64,000 nucleotides of DNA, from assembly GCA_963817635.1 (NCBI GenBank), contig CAWFPR010000013.1:216345-280344 (forward strand), given 5' to 3'. The position numbers and the translations under genes are program-made. The stretch is from CAWFPR01 sp963817635 (GTDB lineage Bacteria; Acidobacteriota; Vicinamibacteria; Vicinamibacterales; 2-12-FULL-66-21). The notes beneath the pieces were generated by a model. It saw only the letters and a program-made list of their open reading frames with translations. It did not search any database and was not told where the DNA came from. Shown piece by piece: positions 1 to 9,773 of this stretch (position 1 is the first letter of the stretch; every line of letters starts with the position of its first letter).

Positions 1-1322
1 TCATCCCGGACATCAAGGCCGAGTCGTGCTCTCCGTGCCACGGGTCCGGCCGGTCCCAGCTGCCGTTGTCGGTCGCGGATCGGACGCATGTCTCGGTCCG
101 CAACGGGCGCCACGTGCTCGGCGCCGTGACGCCGATCTACAACCAGCCGGCCTGCTCGACGGCGAGCTGCCACGTGCATCCGCCCGCGCAGCGCGTGGTC
201 GGCCTCGTGGAGCTTGGGCTGCAGCTCGAGTCGATCGATCAGGAGAGCGAGACGCTTGCGCCGCAGCACGATGGGCCTGACGCTGCTCGCGACGCTGACG
301 CTGGGCATCCTGACGTTCGCGTTCACGCGCCGGCTCGTGATCGACCCGGTGCGGGGGCTGGTCGCCGCAACCAAGCGTGTGCGTGCCGGCAAGCTCGACG
401 AGCACCTGCCGGTCAGCGGTCTGGGTGAGATCGGCGCGCTCGAGGAGTCGTTCAACGAAATGGAGCGGGCGCTCGCGACCGCGCGGGCCGAGCGCAACGA
501 GCTGTTGCAGGGGCTCGAGCAGCAGGTGCGCGAGCGCACCGAAGCGCTCGAACGCGCCCAGGCCCAGCTGATCCAGACCGAGAAACTGTCCTCGCTCGGC
601 AAGCTGTCGGCCTCGATCGCGCACGAAATCAACAACCCACTCGCCGGCATCCTCACGACCGCGAAGCTGCTCATCCGGACGATCAACGAACAGCCGCGCG
701 AATCCGGCGTCCGCCGGGACGATTCGGATGCTCAAGCTCGTGCAGCGCGAGACCGAGCGCTGCTCGGCCATCGTGCGCAACCTGCTCGGATTCGCGCGCG
801 AGCGGGCACTGACGCTGACCGACGCCGACGTCGACCGCCGCGCTCGAAGAGGCGCTCTTCCTGGTCGCCAACCAGTTCGCGCTGCTCGGCATTCAGCTCG
901 ATCGCGACCTCCAGCCGGTGCCTCCAATCCGGGCCGACTTCGGCCAGTTGCGCCAGGCGTTCGCCAACATCGTCATCAACGCCTGCGACGCGATGCCCAA
1001 GGGCGGCACGCTGCGCGTGCATTCCCGGTTCATCGAGGCAGAAGGGGTCGTTGTCGTGGAAATCGGGGACACCGGCGTGGGCATTCCGCCCGAACAGCTG
1101 ACGAAGGTGCTCGACCCGTTCTTCACGACGAAGGAAAAAGGGACGGGACTCGGGCTCTCGGTCGTGTACGGCGTGGTCGAGCGGCATGGCGGCCGGCTGC
1201 TGATCGACAGTACGCCGGGTGCCGGGACCACTGTGACGATCCGGTTGCCGCTCTCGGGTGCCGAGATGGGCCGGGTCGAGGCGGCACCCGCGCCGTCGGG
1301 TAGCGTGCATGGCGCCGCGTGA
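1..1322 (+). CDS. Heme-type sensor histidine kinase, partial and frameshifted
   Basis: The 5' end lies outside the window. The sensor part contains CSPCHGS and, about 38 residues later, CSTASCHVH, both c-heme-like motifs. A membrane segment and HAMP domain follow (about bases 265-480), then a coiled region, a HisKA H-box (SIAHEINNPL) and an HATPase domain with DTGVGIPPE and GTGLGLS. The reading frame changes near 265, 715 and 840. Each new frame continues the kinase sequence, for example LEEALFLVANQFALLG just before the N box, so these look like base errors. It is an NtrB/ZraS-type kinase. The sigma54 response regulator beginning at 1883 is the natural partner. A redox or heme-ligand signal is inferred from the CxxCH motifs. 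Confidence 0.8.
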
Positions 1323-1882
1323 GGCCGTCCAGGCCCCGACCCGAGGGATCGCGGTGTGGTGGATTGGCGAGGGAGCGTTCGAGCCGGATTTGCTCGGCGT
1401 CGTCTGCGAGCGCCTGGTGGCGGAGTTCGGGTGTGACGTGAGGCTCGTGGACGGGCCGACGCGGCCCGCCGGCACCCGCGATCCGCGGCGCGGGCAGCAC
1501 TCGTCGCGCGCGGTGCTGACCTGGCTGCTCTCGCAGGTGCCCGCCGGAGAGCGGGTGCTCGGGATTACGGACGTGGATCTCTTCATCCCGATCCTGACGT
1601 TCGTCTTCGGCGAGGCACAACTCGAGGGGACCGCCGCCGTCGTGTCGGTGGCCCGTCTGGTGGACCACGCCGATCGCCGGCGTACGGCGTTGCGCCTGGC
1701 GACCGAATCGGTGCACGAGCTGGGCCACACGTTCGGGCTCGTGCACTGCGGTGCGATTGAGGGGACGGGTCGCCATGCCGCCCCCTGCGTGATGTCACGC
1801 TCGGCGAGCGTGCGGACGGTCGACGAGAAGAGCCTGCGGCTCTGCCCGGCCTGTCGCGCGAGGTATCTCACGTTTCAGCAGG

Positions 1883-3244
<1,362 letters not shown>

Positions 3245-3348
3245 GCGCTCGCCACCGCTCGCCCGGGGCCGCCCGGGCGGAGGTGCTGTTCCATCCCTCG
3301 CGCGAGGACTGTTTCGGGCCCATCGCCCCGCGCGCAGGGGCCGCGGCC

Positions 3349-3462
3349 GTTGAATTCCTGAACACCGCGGCGAATTTCTCAACACCCCACACCCCACACC
3401 GTTTGCTCAGCAAATCCGGTGTAATTGCAAAACCCAACGATTGCCGCGTTGAGTTCTTCAAC
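3349..3462. promoter_or_regulatory. Putative enhancer sites for the sigma54 regulator
   Basis: A perfect palindrome, GTTGA-N5-TCAAC, lies at 3448-3462. A near-copy (GTTGA-N5-TGAAC) lies at 3349-3363 and a half-conserved copy (right arm TCAAC) at 3369-3383, exactly 20 bases from the first. All three are followed by ACC. They sit about 110 and 200 bases upstream of the predicted transcription start, the usual distance for NtrC-type activator sites. Binding by the regulator encoded at 1883 is inferred. Confidence 0.6.
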
Positions 3463-3538
3463 ACCCCTCGAAAGCCGCGTTTCCGGAGTCTTCCTCGTAA
3501 CCATAGGCCGATCAACCACTTGAAGCGCGCGCCCGATG

Positions 3539-3554
3539 TGGCGCGACCGTTGCC
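3539..3554 (+). promoter_or_regulatory. Sigma54 (-24/-12) promoter
   Basis: TGGCGCGACCGTTGCC matches the consensus TGGCACG-N4-TTGC at all but one defined position, with exact spacing between GG and GC. The predicted start of transcription is near 3565, about 70 bases before the first gene of the respiratory operon at 3634. Confidence 0.75.
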
Positions 3555-3633
3555 ATACAGAAAGGCGAGTCCGCTACCGCCCCGCGGACGCAAACGCCGC
3601 GGGGCTTCGGCGAGACGGAAATGGATCGACACC

Positions 3634-3957
3634 ATGGCCTGTCCGTACCTCAAGGAAGTCGTGATGCTCTTCTGCGATGCCTACTGCATCAAGAAGATGC
3701 TTCCGCTGGATCGCATCGCGACCGCGAATCCGTGCCTCGGGGAGTTCGGCAACTGCCCGCTGTTCCAGGAGGTCATGGCGCGCCTTGCGGCGGGCAACGC
3801 GACCGCCCCGACGGCGCCGGTCGTCCTTCCCGCGCACGTCTCCACGATGGCCCGAAAGGAAGGCTCCCAGATGATCCTCGCGCTTCCACTCTCACTCGTT
3901 GCGCTGGTGGCGGTCGTCACCAGCCTGGTGCTCTCGCATCGCGCGATCGCGCGGTGA
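3634..3957 (+). CDS. Small cysteine-rich protein with C-terminal membrane anchor
   Basis: The 107-residue protein has five cysteines in its first 45 residues (C3, C14, C18, C33, C41; pattern MLFCDAYCIKK, then NPCLGEFGNCP). A hydrophobic C-terminal segment (LALPLSLVALVAVVTSLVL) suggests a membrane tail. The cysteine spacing could hold a metal or Fe-S centre, but I do not recognise a named family. It is the first gene after the sigma54 promoter and ends nine bases before the HybA-like gene, so it is probably part of the same complex. The ATG at 3634 is chosen because the conserved-looking cysteine block starts immediately after it. Confidence 0.7.
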   Translation: MACPYLKEVVMLFCDAYCIKKMLPLDRIATANPCLGEFGNCPLFQEVMARLAAGNATAPTAPVVLPAHVSTMARKEGSQMILALPLSLVALVAVVTSLVLSHRAIAR

Positions 3958-3966
3958 GGACCGATC

Positions 3967-4860
3967 ATGAAACTCAGTCGCCGGACATTCTTCAAGGTAA
4001 ACGTCGCCGGGGCCGCGGCCCTGGCGGCGGGGGCGCCGCAGTCGGTTGCGGCCGCGTCCTTCGCCGCCAACCCGCACGCCCGCGGCGTTCTGGTCGATAC
4101 CACCCGCTGCGTTGGCTGCCGCGCGTGTGAAGCGGCCTGCAGCGAAGCCAATACCCTGGCCGAACCGGCCGTCCCTGGTGACGACCGCGTGTTCGACTCG
4201 ACGCGAGACACCGATCAGTACCACTACACCGTCGTCAACCGCTTCGAGGGCGGTGGTGCGGCGGACGCACGCTTCGTGAAGAAGCAGTGCATGCACTGCC
4301 TGGAACCGGCCTGCGTCTCGGCTTGTCCGGCGCGCGCGCTGGAGAAGACGCCTGACGGCCCGGTCACCTACAACGGCAACCACTGTCTCGGGTGCCGCTA
4401 CTGCATGATGGCGTGCCCGTTCGACGTGCCGAAGTACGAATACGACAAGGCCGTTCCGTACGTGAAGAAGTGCACGTTCTGCGCGGAGCGGCAGGCGAAC
4501 GGCCAGCCGCCGGCGTGCACCGAGGTCTGCCCGAGCGGCGCGCTCCAGTTCGGCACGCGCGCGGAGCTGCTCGAGGAAGCGAAGACACGCATCTATCAGA
4601 GCCCCGACAAGTACGTCCATCACGTTTATGGCGAGCTCGAGGCCGGCGGCACGAGCTGGCTCTACATCTCGGATGTCCCGCTCGAGCATCTCGGGATGAA
4701 GGCCGGCCTGAGCACGACGCCGTATCCCGACCTGACGAAGACGGCGCTCTCGGCGGTACCGGTCGTGCTGACGCTGTGGCCGCCGCTCCTCATGGGCCTC
4801 TACACCTTCAGCCAGCGGAAAGCCAGGGTCCAGACTGACGAGGAGAACGACCATGCCTGA
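3967..4860 (+). CDS. HybA-like periplasmic [4Fe-4S] ferredoxin, Tat-exported
   Basis: The 297-residue protein begins with a twin-arginine signal (SRRTFFK, then an Ala-rich hydrophobic stretch). Cysteine clusters for four [4Fe-4S] centres follow: CVGCRACEAAC, CMHCLEPACVSACP, CLGCRYCMMACP and CTFC with a distal CTEVCP. A hydrophobic segment near the C terminus (VVLTLWPPLLMGLYTF) is a membrane anchor, as in HybA. The gene overlaps the NrfD-like gene by eight bases. In known HybA/NrfD pairs the Fe-S protein passes electrons between a membrane quinone site and a periplasmic partner. No hydrogenase or molybdoenzyme subunit is present, and the cytochrome c7 encoded downstream is the likely partner. 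Confidence 0.9.
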   Translation: MKLSRRTFFKVNVAGAAALAAGAPQSVAAASFAANPHARGVLVDTTRCVGCRACEAACSEANTLAEPAVPGDDRVFDSTRDTDQYHYTVVNRFEGGGAADARFVKKQCMHCLEPACVSACPARALEKTPDGPVTYNGNHCLGCRYCMMACPFDVPKYEYDKAVPYVKKCTFCAERQANGQPPACTEVCPSGALQFGTRAELLEEAKTRIYQSPDKYVHHVYGELEAGGTSWLYISDVPLEHLGMKAGLSTTPYPDLTKTALSAVPVVLTLWPPLLMGLYTFSQRKARVQTDEENDHA

Positions 4861-6079
4861 CATGGCACAGACGGCGACGCCCGCGCAGGCGTGGTTCACG
4901 GACAAGATTCTCATGGGGTACAAGCCCCGCGAGTACGTGCGCAGCCTCCTGACCCCGGCCAATGCCATCGCGGGCCTCATCCTCGCGATCGGCATCCCGG
5001 TGTGCATCTACCGGTTCGTCTACGGCCTCGGCGCCGCGACCAACCTCTCGCAGACGAGCCCCTGGGGCTTGTGGATCAGCATCGACGTGGTCAGCGGCGT
5101 CGCGCTCGCGGCCGGCGGCTACACGATGGCGACGACGGTCTACATCTTCGGGCTGGAGAAATACCACCCGATCGTCAGGCCCGCCGTGCTGACCGGCGCG
5201 CTCGGGTACCTCTTCGTCGTCATCGGGCTGATGTTCGACCTCGGGCTGCCGTGGCACCTGCCGGTGCCGATGGTCCTGTCGTTCGGCACGCTGTCGGTGA
5301 TGTTCGAGGTGGCCTGGTGCGTCGCGCTCTACCTGACGGTGCTCTGGCTCGAGTTCCTCCCGCCGGTGTTCGAGTGGCTCGGATGGAGCAAGGCGCGGAT
5401 GCTCGCGCTGAAGCTCACGATTCCGCTGACGGTCATGGGCGTGATGCTCTCGACGCTGCACCAGTCGTCGCTCGGCGCGCTCTTCCTGCTGGCGAAGGAC
5501 AAGATTCACCCGCTGTGGTACTCGCCCTACATCCCGCTCTACTTCTTCGTGTCGAGCATCATCGTCGGCATCTCGATGGTCATCTTCGAGAGCGGCGTGT
5601 CGCACCGTGCGTTCCGCAGCCAGTTGGGCGGCGGGAAGCACGTGGATCTCGATGGCATCACGCTCGGACTCGGCCGCGGCGCCGCGATCGTGCTCTTCTC
5701 CTACTTCTTCCTGAAGCTCCAGGGTTTCCTGGACGGCGGCCGCTGGGACCTGCTCGCGACTTCATACGGTGCGTGGTGGCTGTTCGAGATGTTCGGCTTC
5801 ATCCTCATCCCGGCGCTCCTCTACGCCTGGGCGACGCGCGCCCGCCGCGCCGGCCTCGTCCGCATCATCGCGGCGTGGACGGTCATCGGGGTGGTCGTCA
5901 ACCGGATCAATGTTTCGCTCGTGGCGGTGAACTGGTCGCGTCCGGTGGCCTACTGGCCCAGCTGGATGGAGATCATGGTGTCGCTGACCATCATCACGAT
6001 TGGCGTGCTGACGTTCCGCTGGATCGTCAACCGGATGCCGGTGCTGCGTGAGCATCCGGTGTATGGCGAATCTCACTGA
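4853..6079 (+). CDS. NrfD/HybB-type integral membrane quinone oxidoreductase subunit
   Basis: The 408-residue protein has about ten hydrophobic segments and belongs to the NrfD/PsrC/HybB family, which binds menaquinol or menaquinone without heme. Features include the N-terminal SLLTPANAIAGLILAIGIP segment and the LSTLHQSSLGALF stretch typical of the HybB branch. A good ribosome binding site (GAGGAGAACGACC) precedes the ATG, which lies inside the end of the Fe-S gene. With that protein it should form the quinone-linked core of the complex encoded here. The direction of electron flow cannot be told from sequence. Confidence 0.9.
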   Translation: MPDMAQTATPAQAWFTDKILMGYKPREYVRSLLTPANAIAGLILAIGIPVCIYRFVYGLGAATNLSQTSPWGLWISIDVVSGVALAAGGYTMATTVYIFGLEKYHPIVRPAVLTGALGYLFVVIGLMFDLGLPWHLPVPMVLSFGTLSVMFEVAWCVALYLTVLWLEFLPPVFEWLGWSKARMLALKLTIPLTVMGVMLSTLHQSSLGALFLLAKDKIHPLWYSPYIPLYFFVSSIIVGISMVIFESGVSHRAFRSQLGGGKHVDLDGITLGLGRGAAIVLFSYFFLKLQGFLDGGRWDLLATSYGAWWLFEMFGFILIPALLYAWATRARRAGLVRIIAAWTVIGVVVNRINVSLVAVNWSRPVAYWPSWMEIMVSLTIITIGVLTFRWIVNRMPVLREHPVYGESH

Positions 6080-6093
6080 AAGGCAGGACGCGA

Positions 6094-6867
6094 ATGTTTA
6101 CGCACGACCCATACGTCACGAAGGCCATCGAATACCTGGTCGGCCTGAGCTTCCTCGCGCTGTTCGTCGTCTTCTGGCGATTCGTGAACGGCGAAGTGGC
6201 TCCGGCGCCCGCACGGGCGGCTGCCTGGTCGGGCCAGCTCGCCGACTGGTTCCGCGTGCCGCGTGAACTCTTCTTTCATCCGGGGCATGGCTGGGCGAAG
6301 GCTGACGCGCCGGGCCTGCTGACGGTCGGCATGGACGATTTCGCACAGCAGCTCGTCGGACCGCTGGCCGCGATCGATCTGCCGGCGCCCGGGACCGAGG
6401 TGCGGCGCGGCGCCCGCGGGTGGACGCTGCGCGCCGGCGCGAAGGCGATCGACATGCTCTCGCCGGTCACCGGCACGGTCGTGGCCGTCAATCACGACGT
6501 CGCGCGCCAGTCGGATCTCGTCAACGACGACCCGTACGGCCGCGGATGGCTCTTCAAGGTGCAGGCGCCGTCCGGATCCCACGCGCTGGGAGACCTGCTG
6601 ACGGGGAAGGCGGCACGCCGGTGGATCGCCGGGGTCGCCGACGAACTGACGGCCGCGATGGGGCCGCAGCTCGGAACGGTCATGCAGGACGGCGGCGTGC
6701 CGGTGCACGGCATCGCCCGGAGCCTCGACGAGCACCACTGGGACGACGTCGCACGGAAGTTCCTGACCACGGATTTCACCGGTACGGATTTCCCGGACAC
6801 GACAGGAATCACGAAGCCGAGCGTGAGAGCGGACCGCTGCGACCGGATCGCGGAGAGCGGAGACTGA
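6094..6867 (+). CDS. Membrane-anchored GcvH-like protein without the lipoyl lysine position
   Basis: The 257-residue protein has one N-terminal membrane span (about residues 10-32) and then a glycine-cleavage-H-type fold. Recognisable motifs are SPVTGTVVAVN and LVNDDPYGRGWLFKV. In true GcvH the lipoylated lysine lies seven residues before the A/S-P-V motif. Here that position is alanine, with a lysine one residue later (GAKAIDML), so lipoylation is doubtful. It follows the NrfD-like gene by 14 bases. Glycine cleavage is unlikely given the respiratory operon context. A structural or electron-transfer accessory role is inferred. Confidence 0.75.
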   Translation: MFTHDPYVTKAIEYLVGLSFLALFVVFWRFVNGEVAPAPARAAAWSGQLADWFRVPRELFFHPGHGWAKADAPGLLTVGMDDFAQQLVGPLAAIDLPAPGTEVRRGARGWTLRAGAKAIDMLSPVTGTVVAVNHDVARQSDLVNDDPYGRGWLFKVQAPSGSHALGDLLTGKAARRWIAGVADELTAAMGPQLGTVMQDGGVPVHGIARSLDEHHWDDVARKFLTTDFTGTDFPDTTGITKPSVRADRCDRIAESGD

Positions 6868-6868
6868 C

Positions 6869-7225
6869 ATGGATACGAGCACGCGAAAGACGACATGGGC
6901 CACCATCCTGGTGCTGCTGGCGGCGATTGCCTGGTGCGCGAGCGTGGCCGCAGCCTCGCTGCCGAAGCTTCCCGGCGAGCTGCAGATCGCGAAGTCGGCC
7001 GAGAGTCCCGGACAGGTGATCTTCAATCACACCTCACACGTGGACGAAGCGAAGCCGGCGTGCACGGGCTGCCATCCGCGCGAGTTCCGGATCCTGAAGT
7101 CGAAGGGAGCCGCCGCGCCGATCAAGCATGCCGACATGGAAAAAGGACGCCAGTGCGGCAAGTGCCACGACGGCAAGACGTCGTTCAACATGACCGACGA
7201 CTGCACCATGTGCCACAAGGGCTGA
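6869..7225 (+). CDS. Triheme c7-type cytochrome
   Basis: The 118-residue protein has a signal peptide (hydrophobic TILVLLAAIAWCASVAAA) and exactly three CxxCH heme motifs: CTGCH, CGKCH and CTMCH, the last three residues from the C terminus. Additional histidines (FNHTSH, IKHADM) can supply distal ligands. Size and spacing match the periplasmic c7 triheme family that shuttles electrons in metal- and anaerobic respirers. It starts two bases after the GcvH-like gene stop. It is the likely soluble electron carrier of the HybA/NrfD-like complex. Confidence 0.92.
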   Translation: MDTSTRKTTWATILVLLAAIAWCASVAAASLPKLPGELQIAKSAESPGQVIFNHTSHVDEAKPACTGCHPREFRILKSKGAAAPIKHADMEKGRQCGKCHDGKTSFNMTDDCTMCHKG

Positions 7226-7262
7226 GGCTCGAGGGCTCAAGGCTCAGGGCTCAGGGCTCAGG
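7223..7262 (+). repeat. Oriented GGGCTCA heptamer repeat after a stop codon
   Basis: Imperfect tandem GGCTCAG/GGGCTCA units begin at the stop codon of the cytochrome c7 gene. The same unit, in the same orientation relative to the preceding gene, occurs at 8003, 8108 (minus strand), 13770 (minus strand) and 18138. Confidence 0.85.
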
Positions 7263-7296
7263 ATCGGGGATCGAGGATTCGGATTCGGAGTGCATC

Positions 7297-7998
7297 ATGG
7301 ACACCATCATTCAAGTGCTGACGCCGCCCGTCGTATTCATCGTGGGGCTGATCGTGCGGGCGCTGCTTGCGATTCTCGTCCTGGCGGCCATCGTCGTCCC
7401 GATCGCGGCGGTCCTGGTGGCGGTGACCGGGGTCAGGCGCGCGTTCGATCGGGCGACCGGCCTGCAGAAAATCGGTCACGTCCGGTGGCGCCGTGGCTGC
7501 TACTACACGCCGGGGCACCTCTGGCTGAGGGCGCGCGGCGAGGGCGCCGTCCGGATCGGCGTCGACGATGTGGCGCAGCGGGTGCTCCCTGAGATCGCGC
7601 GGGTGTCGCTGCCGGCCGAAGGGGAGGTCGTGGCGCGCGGCGGAGTCATCGGCAGCATCACGTGCGCCGACAGCACGGTCGTGCTCCGGGCGCCGGTTGC
7701 CGGCACGGTGGCCGCCGTGAACCATCGGCTGCTCAAGAGCCCCTCGCTCATCCATCGCGATCCGTATCGGCGCGCGTGGCTCGTCGAAGTGCGGCCGACC
7801 GCGCAGGACTACCAGGTGCTGCCGACCGACGCCCGCGCGCGCGAGTGGATCGCGAGCGAGGATCGCCGCCTGACGGAGTTCCTCGAGCATCAGCTGGGGG
7901 TGGCGGCGGCCGATGGCGGCGAACTGATGGTGCCGCCGCACCGGCTGCTGACCCCGTCGCAGTGGGAAGCGGTGCGCGAGGGGTTTCTGGGGAACTGA
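7297..7998 (+). CDS. Second membrane-anchored GcvH-like protein, no lipoyl lysine
   Basis: The 233-residue protein has a long N-terminal hydrophobic region (about residues 8-45, one or two spans). A GcvH-like domain follows, with RAPVAGTVAAVN and PSLIHRDPYRRAWLVEV. The lysine position is occupied by Asp in GSITCADSTVVL, and no lysine is near, so this copy cannot be lipoylated as GcvH is. It is the last gene of the respiratory operon and is separated from the cytochrome by a heptamer repeat. The two GcvH-like proteins share domain order but only moderate sequence, so they are old paralogues rather than a recent duplication. Confidence 0.72.
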   Translation: MDTIIQVLTPPVVFIVGLIVRALLAILVLAAIVVPIAAVLVAVTGVRRAFDRATGLQKIGHVRWRRGCYYTPGHLWLRARGEGAVRIGVDDVAQRVLPEIARVSLPAEGEVVARGGVIGSITCADSTVVLRAPVAGTVAAVNHRLLKSPSLIHRDPYRRAWLVEVRPTAQDYQVLPTDARAREWIASEDRRLTEFLEHQLGVAAADGGELMVPPHRLLTPSQWEAVREGFLGN

Positions 7999-8002
7999 GT
8001 AA

Positions 8003-8049
8003 AGGGCTCAGGGCTCAGGGCTCAAGGGCTCAGGGCTCAGGGCTAGGGG
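8003..8049 (+). repeat. Oriented GGGCTCA heptamer repeat
   Basis: Six or so GGGCTCA units start a few bases after the stop of the second GcvH-like gene. With the oppositely oriented copy at 8108-8129 they form the arms of a large inverted repeat between two convergent genes. Confidence 0.85.
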
Positions 8050-8107
8050 CAGGGTGAGGATTCGGTCGTATTTCAGCCGGTTGCTTCGCAATCGGCCTCG
8101 AGACGCG

Positions 8108-8129
8108 CCTGAGCCCTGAGCCTTGAGCC
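8108..8129 (-). repeat. Oriented GGGCTCA heptamer repeat, minus strand
   Basis: Three units of the same heptamer follow the stop codon of the minus-strand holin-family gene, again reading GGGCTCA on that gene's coding strand. Confidence 0.8.
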
Positions 8130-8133
8130 ATTT

Positions 8134-8490
8134 CTACCGCCGCCGTTCGCTGTCGTCGGCGAGGAGCGTGTTCAGGATCCAGCTCACGATCGAGACGACA
8201 ATCGACCCGACGAGCGCGGCGAAGAACCCGCTGATGCGAAAGCCGGGCACGAGCGCCGCGGTCAGCGCGAAACAGATGGCGTTGACCACGAAAATGAAGA
8301 GCCCCAGCGTGATGAGCGTGAAGGGCAGCGTCAACAGGAGGAGCACCGGCCGCACGAGGGCGTTGACGATTCCGAGCAGGAGCCCCGCGACGATCGCGGG
8401 CCCGACGCCCGTGATCTGGACGCCGGGCACGAGCCAGGCCGCAACGAGCAGCGCCGCGGCGTTCAAGATCACCCGGAGCAGGAGACGCAT
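8134..8490 (-). CDS. Phage-holin-family (Phage_holin_4_2/YvlD-like) membrane protein
   Basis: The 118-residue protein has four hydrophobic segments and the family pattern LRVILNAAALLVAAWLVPG, IVNALVRPVLLLLTLP and SWILNTLL. It matches the four-helix family called mycobacterial phage holin or YvlD. Despite the name, chromosomal members have no shown lytic role, and the function is unknown. It is convergent with the respiratory operon, and both ends carry heptamer repeats. Confidence 0.85.
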   Translation of the reverse strand: MRLLLRVILNAAALLVAAWLVPGVQITGVGPAIVAGLLLGIVNALVRPVLLLLTLPFTLITLGLFIFVVNAICFALTAALVPGFRISGFFAALVGSIVVSIVSWILNTLLADDSERRR

Positions 8491-8541
8491 GGCGCATGGT
8501 ACCTCGAAACACGCCGCGCTCCGAACGAGGCCCTCTGCGCG

Positions 8542-8547
8542 TATGAT
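8542..8547 (+). promoter_or_regulatory. -10-like hexamer placed for a leaderless start
   Basis: TATGAT lies six bases before the ATG at 8554, and no ribosome binding site is visible. That distance would put transcription start at or near the A of ATG. Confidence 0.4.
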
Positions 8548-8553
8548 GACAGG

Positions 8554-8992
8554 ATGACTGAATCAACCCAGACCTACCAGAACCATGCGAGATTCGTTCC
8601 CCTCTATCACTTCGTTGCCGGTCCCATCCTCCTGATCAACGTGCTCTGGGCGGTCTACCGCGTCTGGATCGCGGCCCGGGGCGGACAGCGTCATCGCGCT
8701 GCTCGTGGCCATCGCCCTCGTCATCGTCTATTTGTACGCGCGCTCGTTCGCGGTGACGGTGCAGGATCGGGTGATTCGGCTGGAGATGCGGCTGCGACTT
8801 CGGGAATTGCTGCCAGCCGATCTCGTGCCGCGCATTCCGGAGTTCACGCGCGGCCAGCTCATCGCCCTGCGATTCGCGAGCGACGCGGAACTGCCGGCGC
8901 TGGCCCGCCGCGTGCTCGACGAGCGGTTGATGGAACGAAAAGTCATCAAGCAGCTCGTTCGCGACTGGCAGGCTGATACCCTGCGCGCGTGA
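8554..8992 (+). CDS. DUF6526 family membrane protein (frameshifted)
   Basis: The N-terminal part reads TYQNHARFVPLYHFVAGPILL, the usual start of DUF6526 proteins. After an apparent extra base near 8680 the next frame continues with DSVIALLVAIALVIVYLYARSFA, then a soluble helical tail rich in Leu and Arg. Joined, the protein is about 145 residues with two membrane spans. Function is unknown. The stop overlaps the next ATG (TGATG), which indicates translational coupling to the methyltransferase. Confidence 0.75.
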
Positions 8993-9567
8993 TGCTCGGC
9001 CGGTTCCTTTTCAAGTACCGCTCGTTCGTGCCGGTTCCGATCGCGCTGGCGCTGGTCTTCGTGCACTATCGGGAGTGGCGCGCAGCGGGAGTGGCGTTCA
9101 CGGGCGTGCTGCTGGTGGCGCTGGGCCAGGGCGTGCGCATCTGGGCGGTGCGCCACATCGGCACCATCTCGCGCACCCGCGCCAATCGCTACGGCCCGCT
9201 CATCGCGGACGGACCGTACGCCCTGGTCCGCAATCCGCTGTATATCGGCAATCTGTTCATCTGGGTCGGGTTCGTCGTCTGGTCCGGCCTGCTGTGGATG
9301 GTGCCGGTCGCCCTGGCCATCTTTCTGCTCGAATACGGCGCGATCACCGGATTCGAGGCCTCGCTGCTCAGCGAGAAATACCCGGAGGACTATCCCCGGT
9401 ATGTGGCGGCGGTCCCCGCGTGGCTTCCCAGGCTCGCGAACTTTGGCGATGCCGTCGCGACGCGCGGCGCCCACCCGTGGCGCGAGGTGTTCTTCAGCGA
9501 ACGCGGCACGTTGATCGCCGTGTTCGTGATGACGGTGTGCCTGATCCTGAAGGGACGGGTCTGGTAG
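8992..9567 (+). CDS. Isoprenylcysteine carboxyl methyltransferase (ICMT/PEMT)-family protein
   Basis: The 191-residue multi-span membrane protein carries the family motif IADGPYALVRNPLYIGNLFIWVG and the later EKYPEDYPRY stretch. These are the SAM-binding RNPxY signature and conserved C-terminal block of ICMT/PEMT-like methyltransferases. Bacterial members act on lipids, quinone-related or other small molecules; the substrate here is unknown. A GTG three bases earlier is an alternative start. The ATG that overlaps the previous stop is preferred. Confidence 0.82.
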   Translation: MLGRFLFKYRSFVPVPIALALVFVHYREWRAAGVAFTGVLLVALGQGVRIWAVRHIGTISRTRANRYGPLIADGPYALVRNPLYIGNLFIWVGFVVWSGLLWMVPVALAIFLLEYGAITGFEASLLSEKYPEDYPRYVAAVPAWLPRLANFGDAVATRGAHPWREVFFSERGTLIAVFVMTVCLILKGRVW

Positions 9568-9773
9568 TCGTGCTCCGCGCGGTCTGCGCGTGTGGAACGG
9601 CCGGCGCATAGATTCCAGACTCTGAGGTGTTGCGGCCGCGCGACCGGGGAATTCCGGCCTGAAATCGGGGTGCCCGGACTCCCTCCGCTGGACTGTGGGC
9701 AGCGTCGGCGGAAACCCGACGCCGAAACTCCGGCACGCGCCCTCCGCCGCACTGACCGTCAGAGGAGGGCTCC

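Noticed and set aside
6094..7998. Glycine cleavage system H proteins
   Set aside because: No GcvT or GcvP nearby, both proteins are membrane anchored, and the lipoyl lysine position is not lysine.
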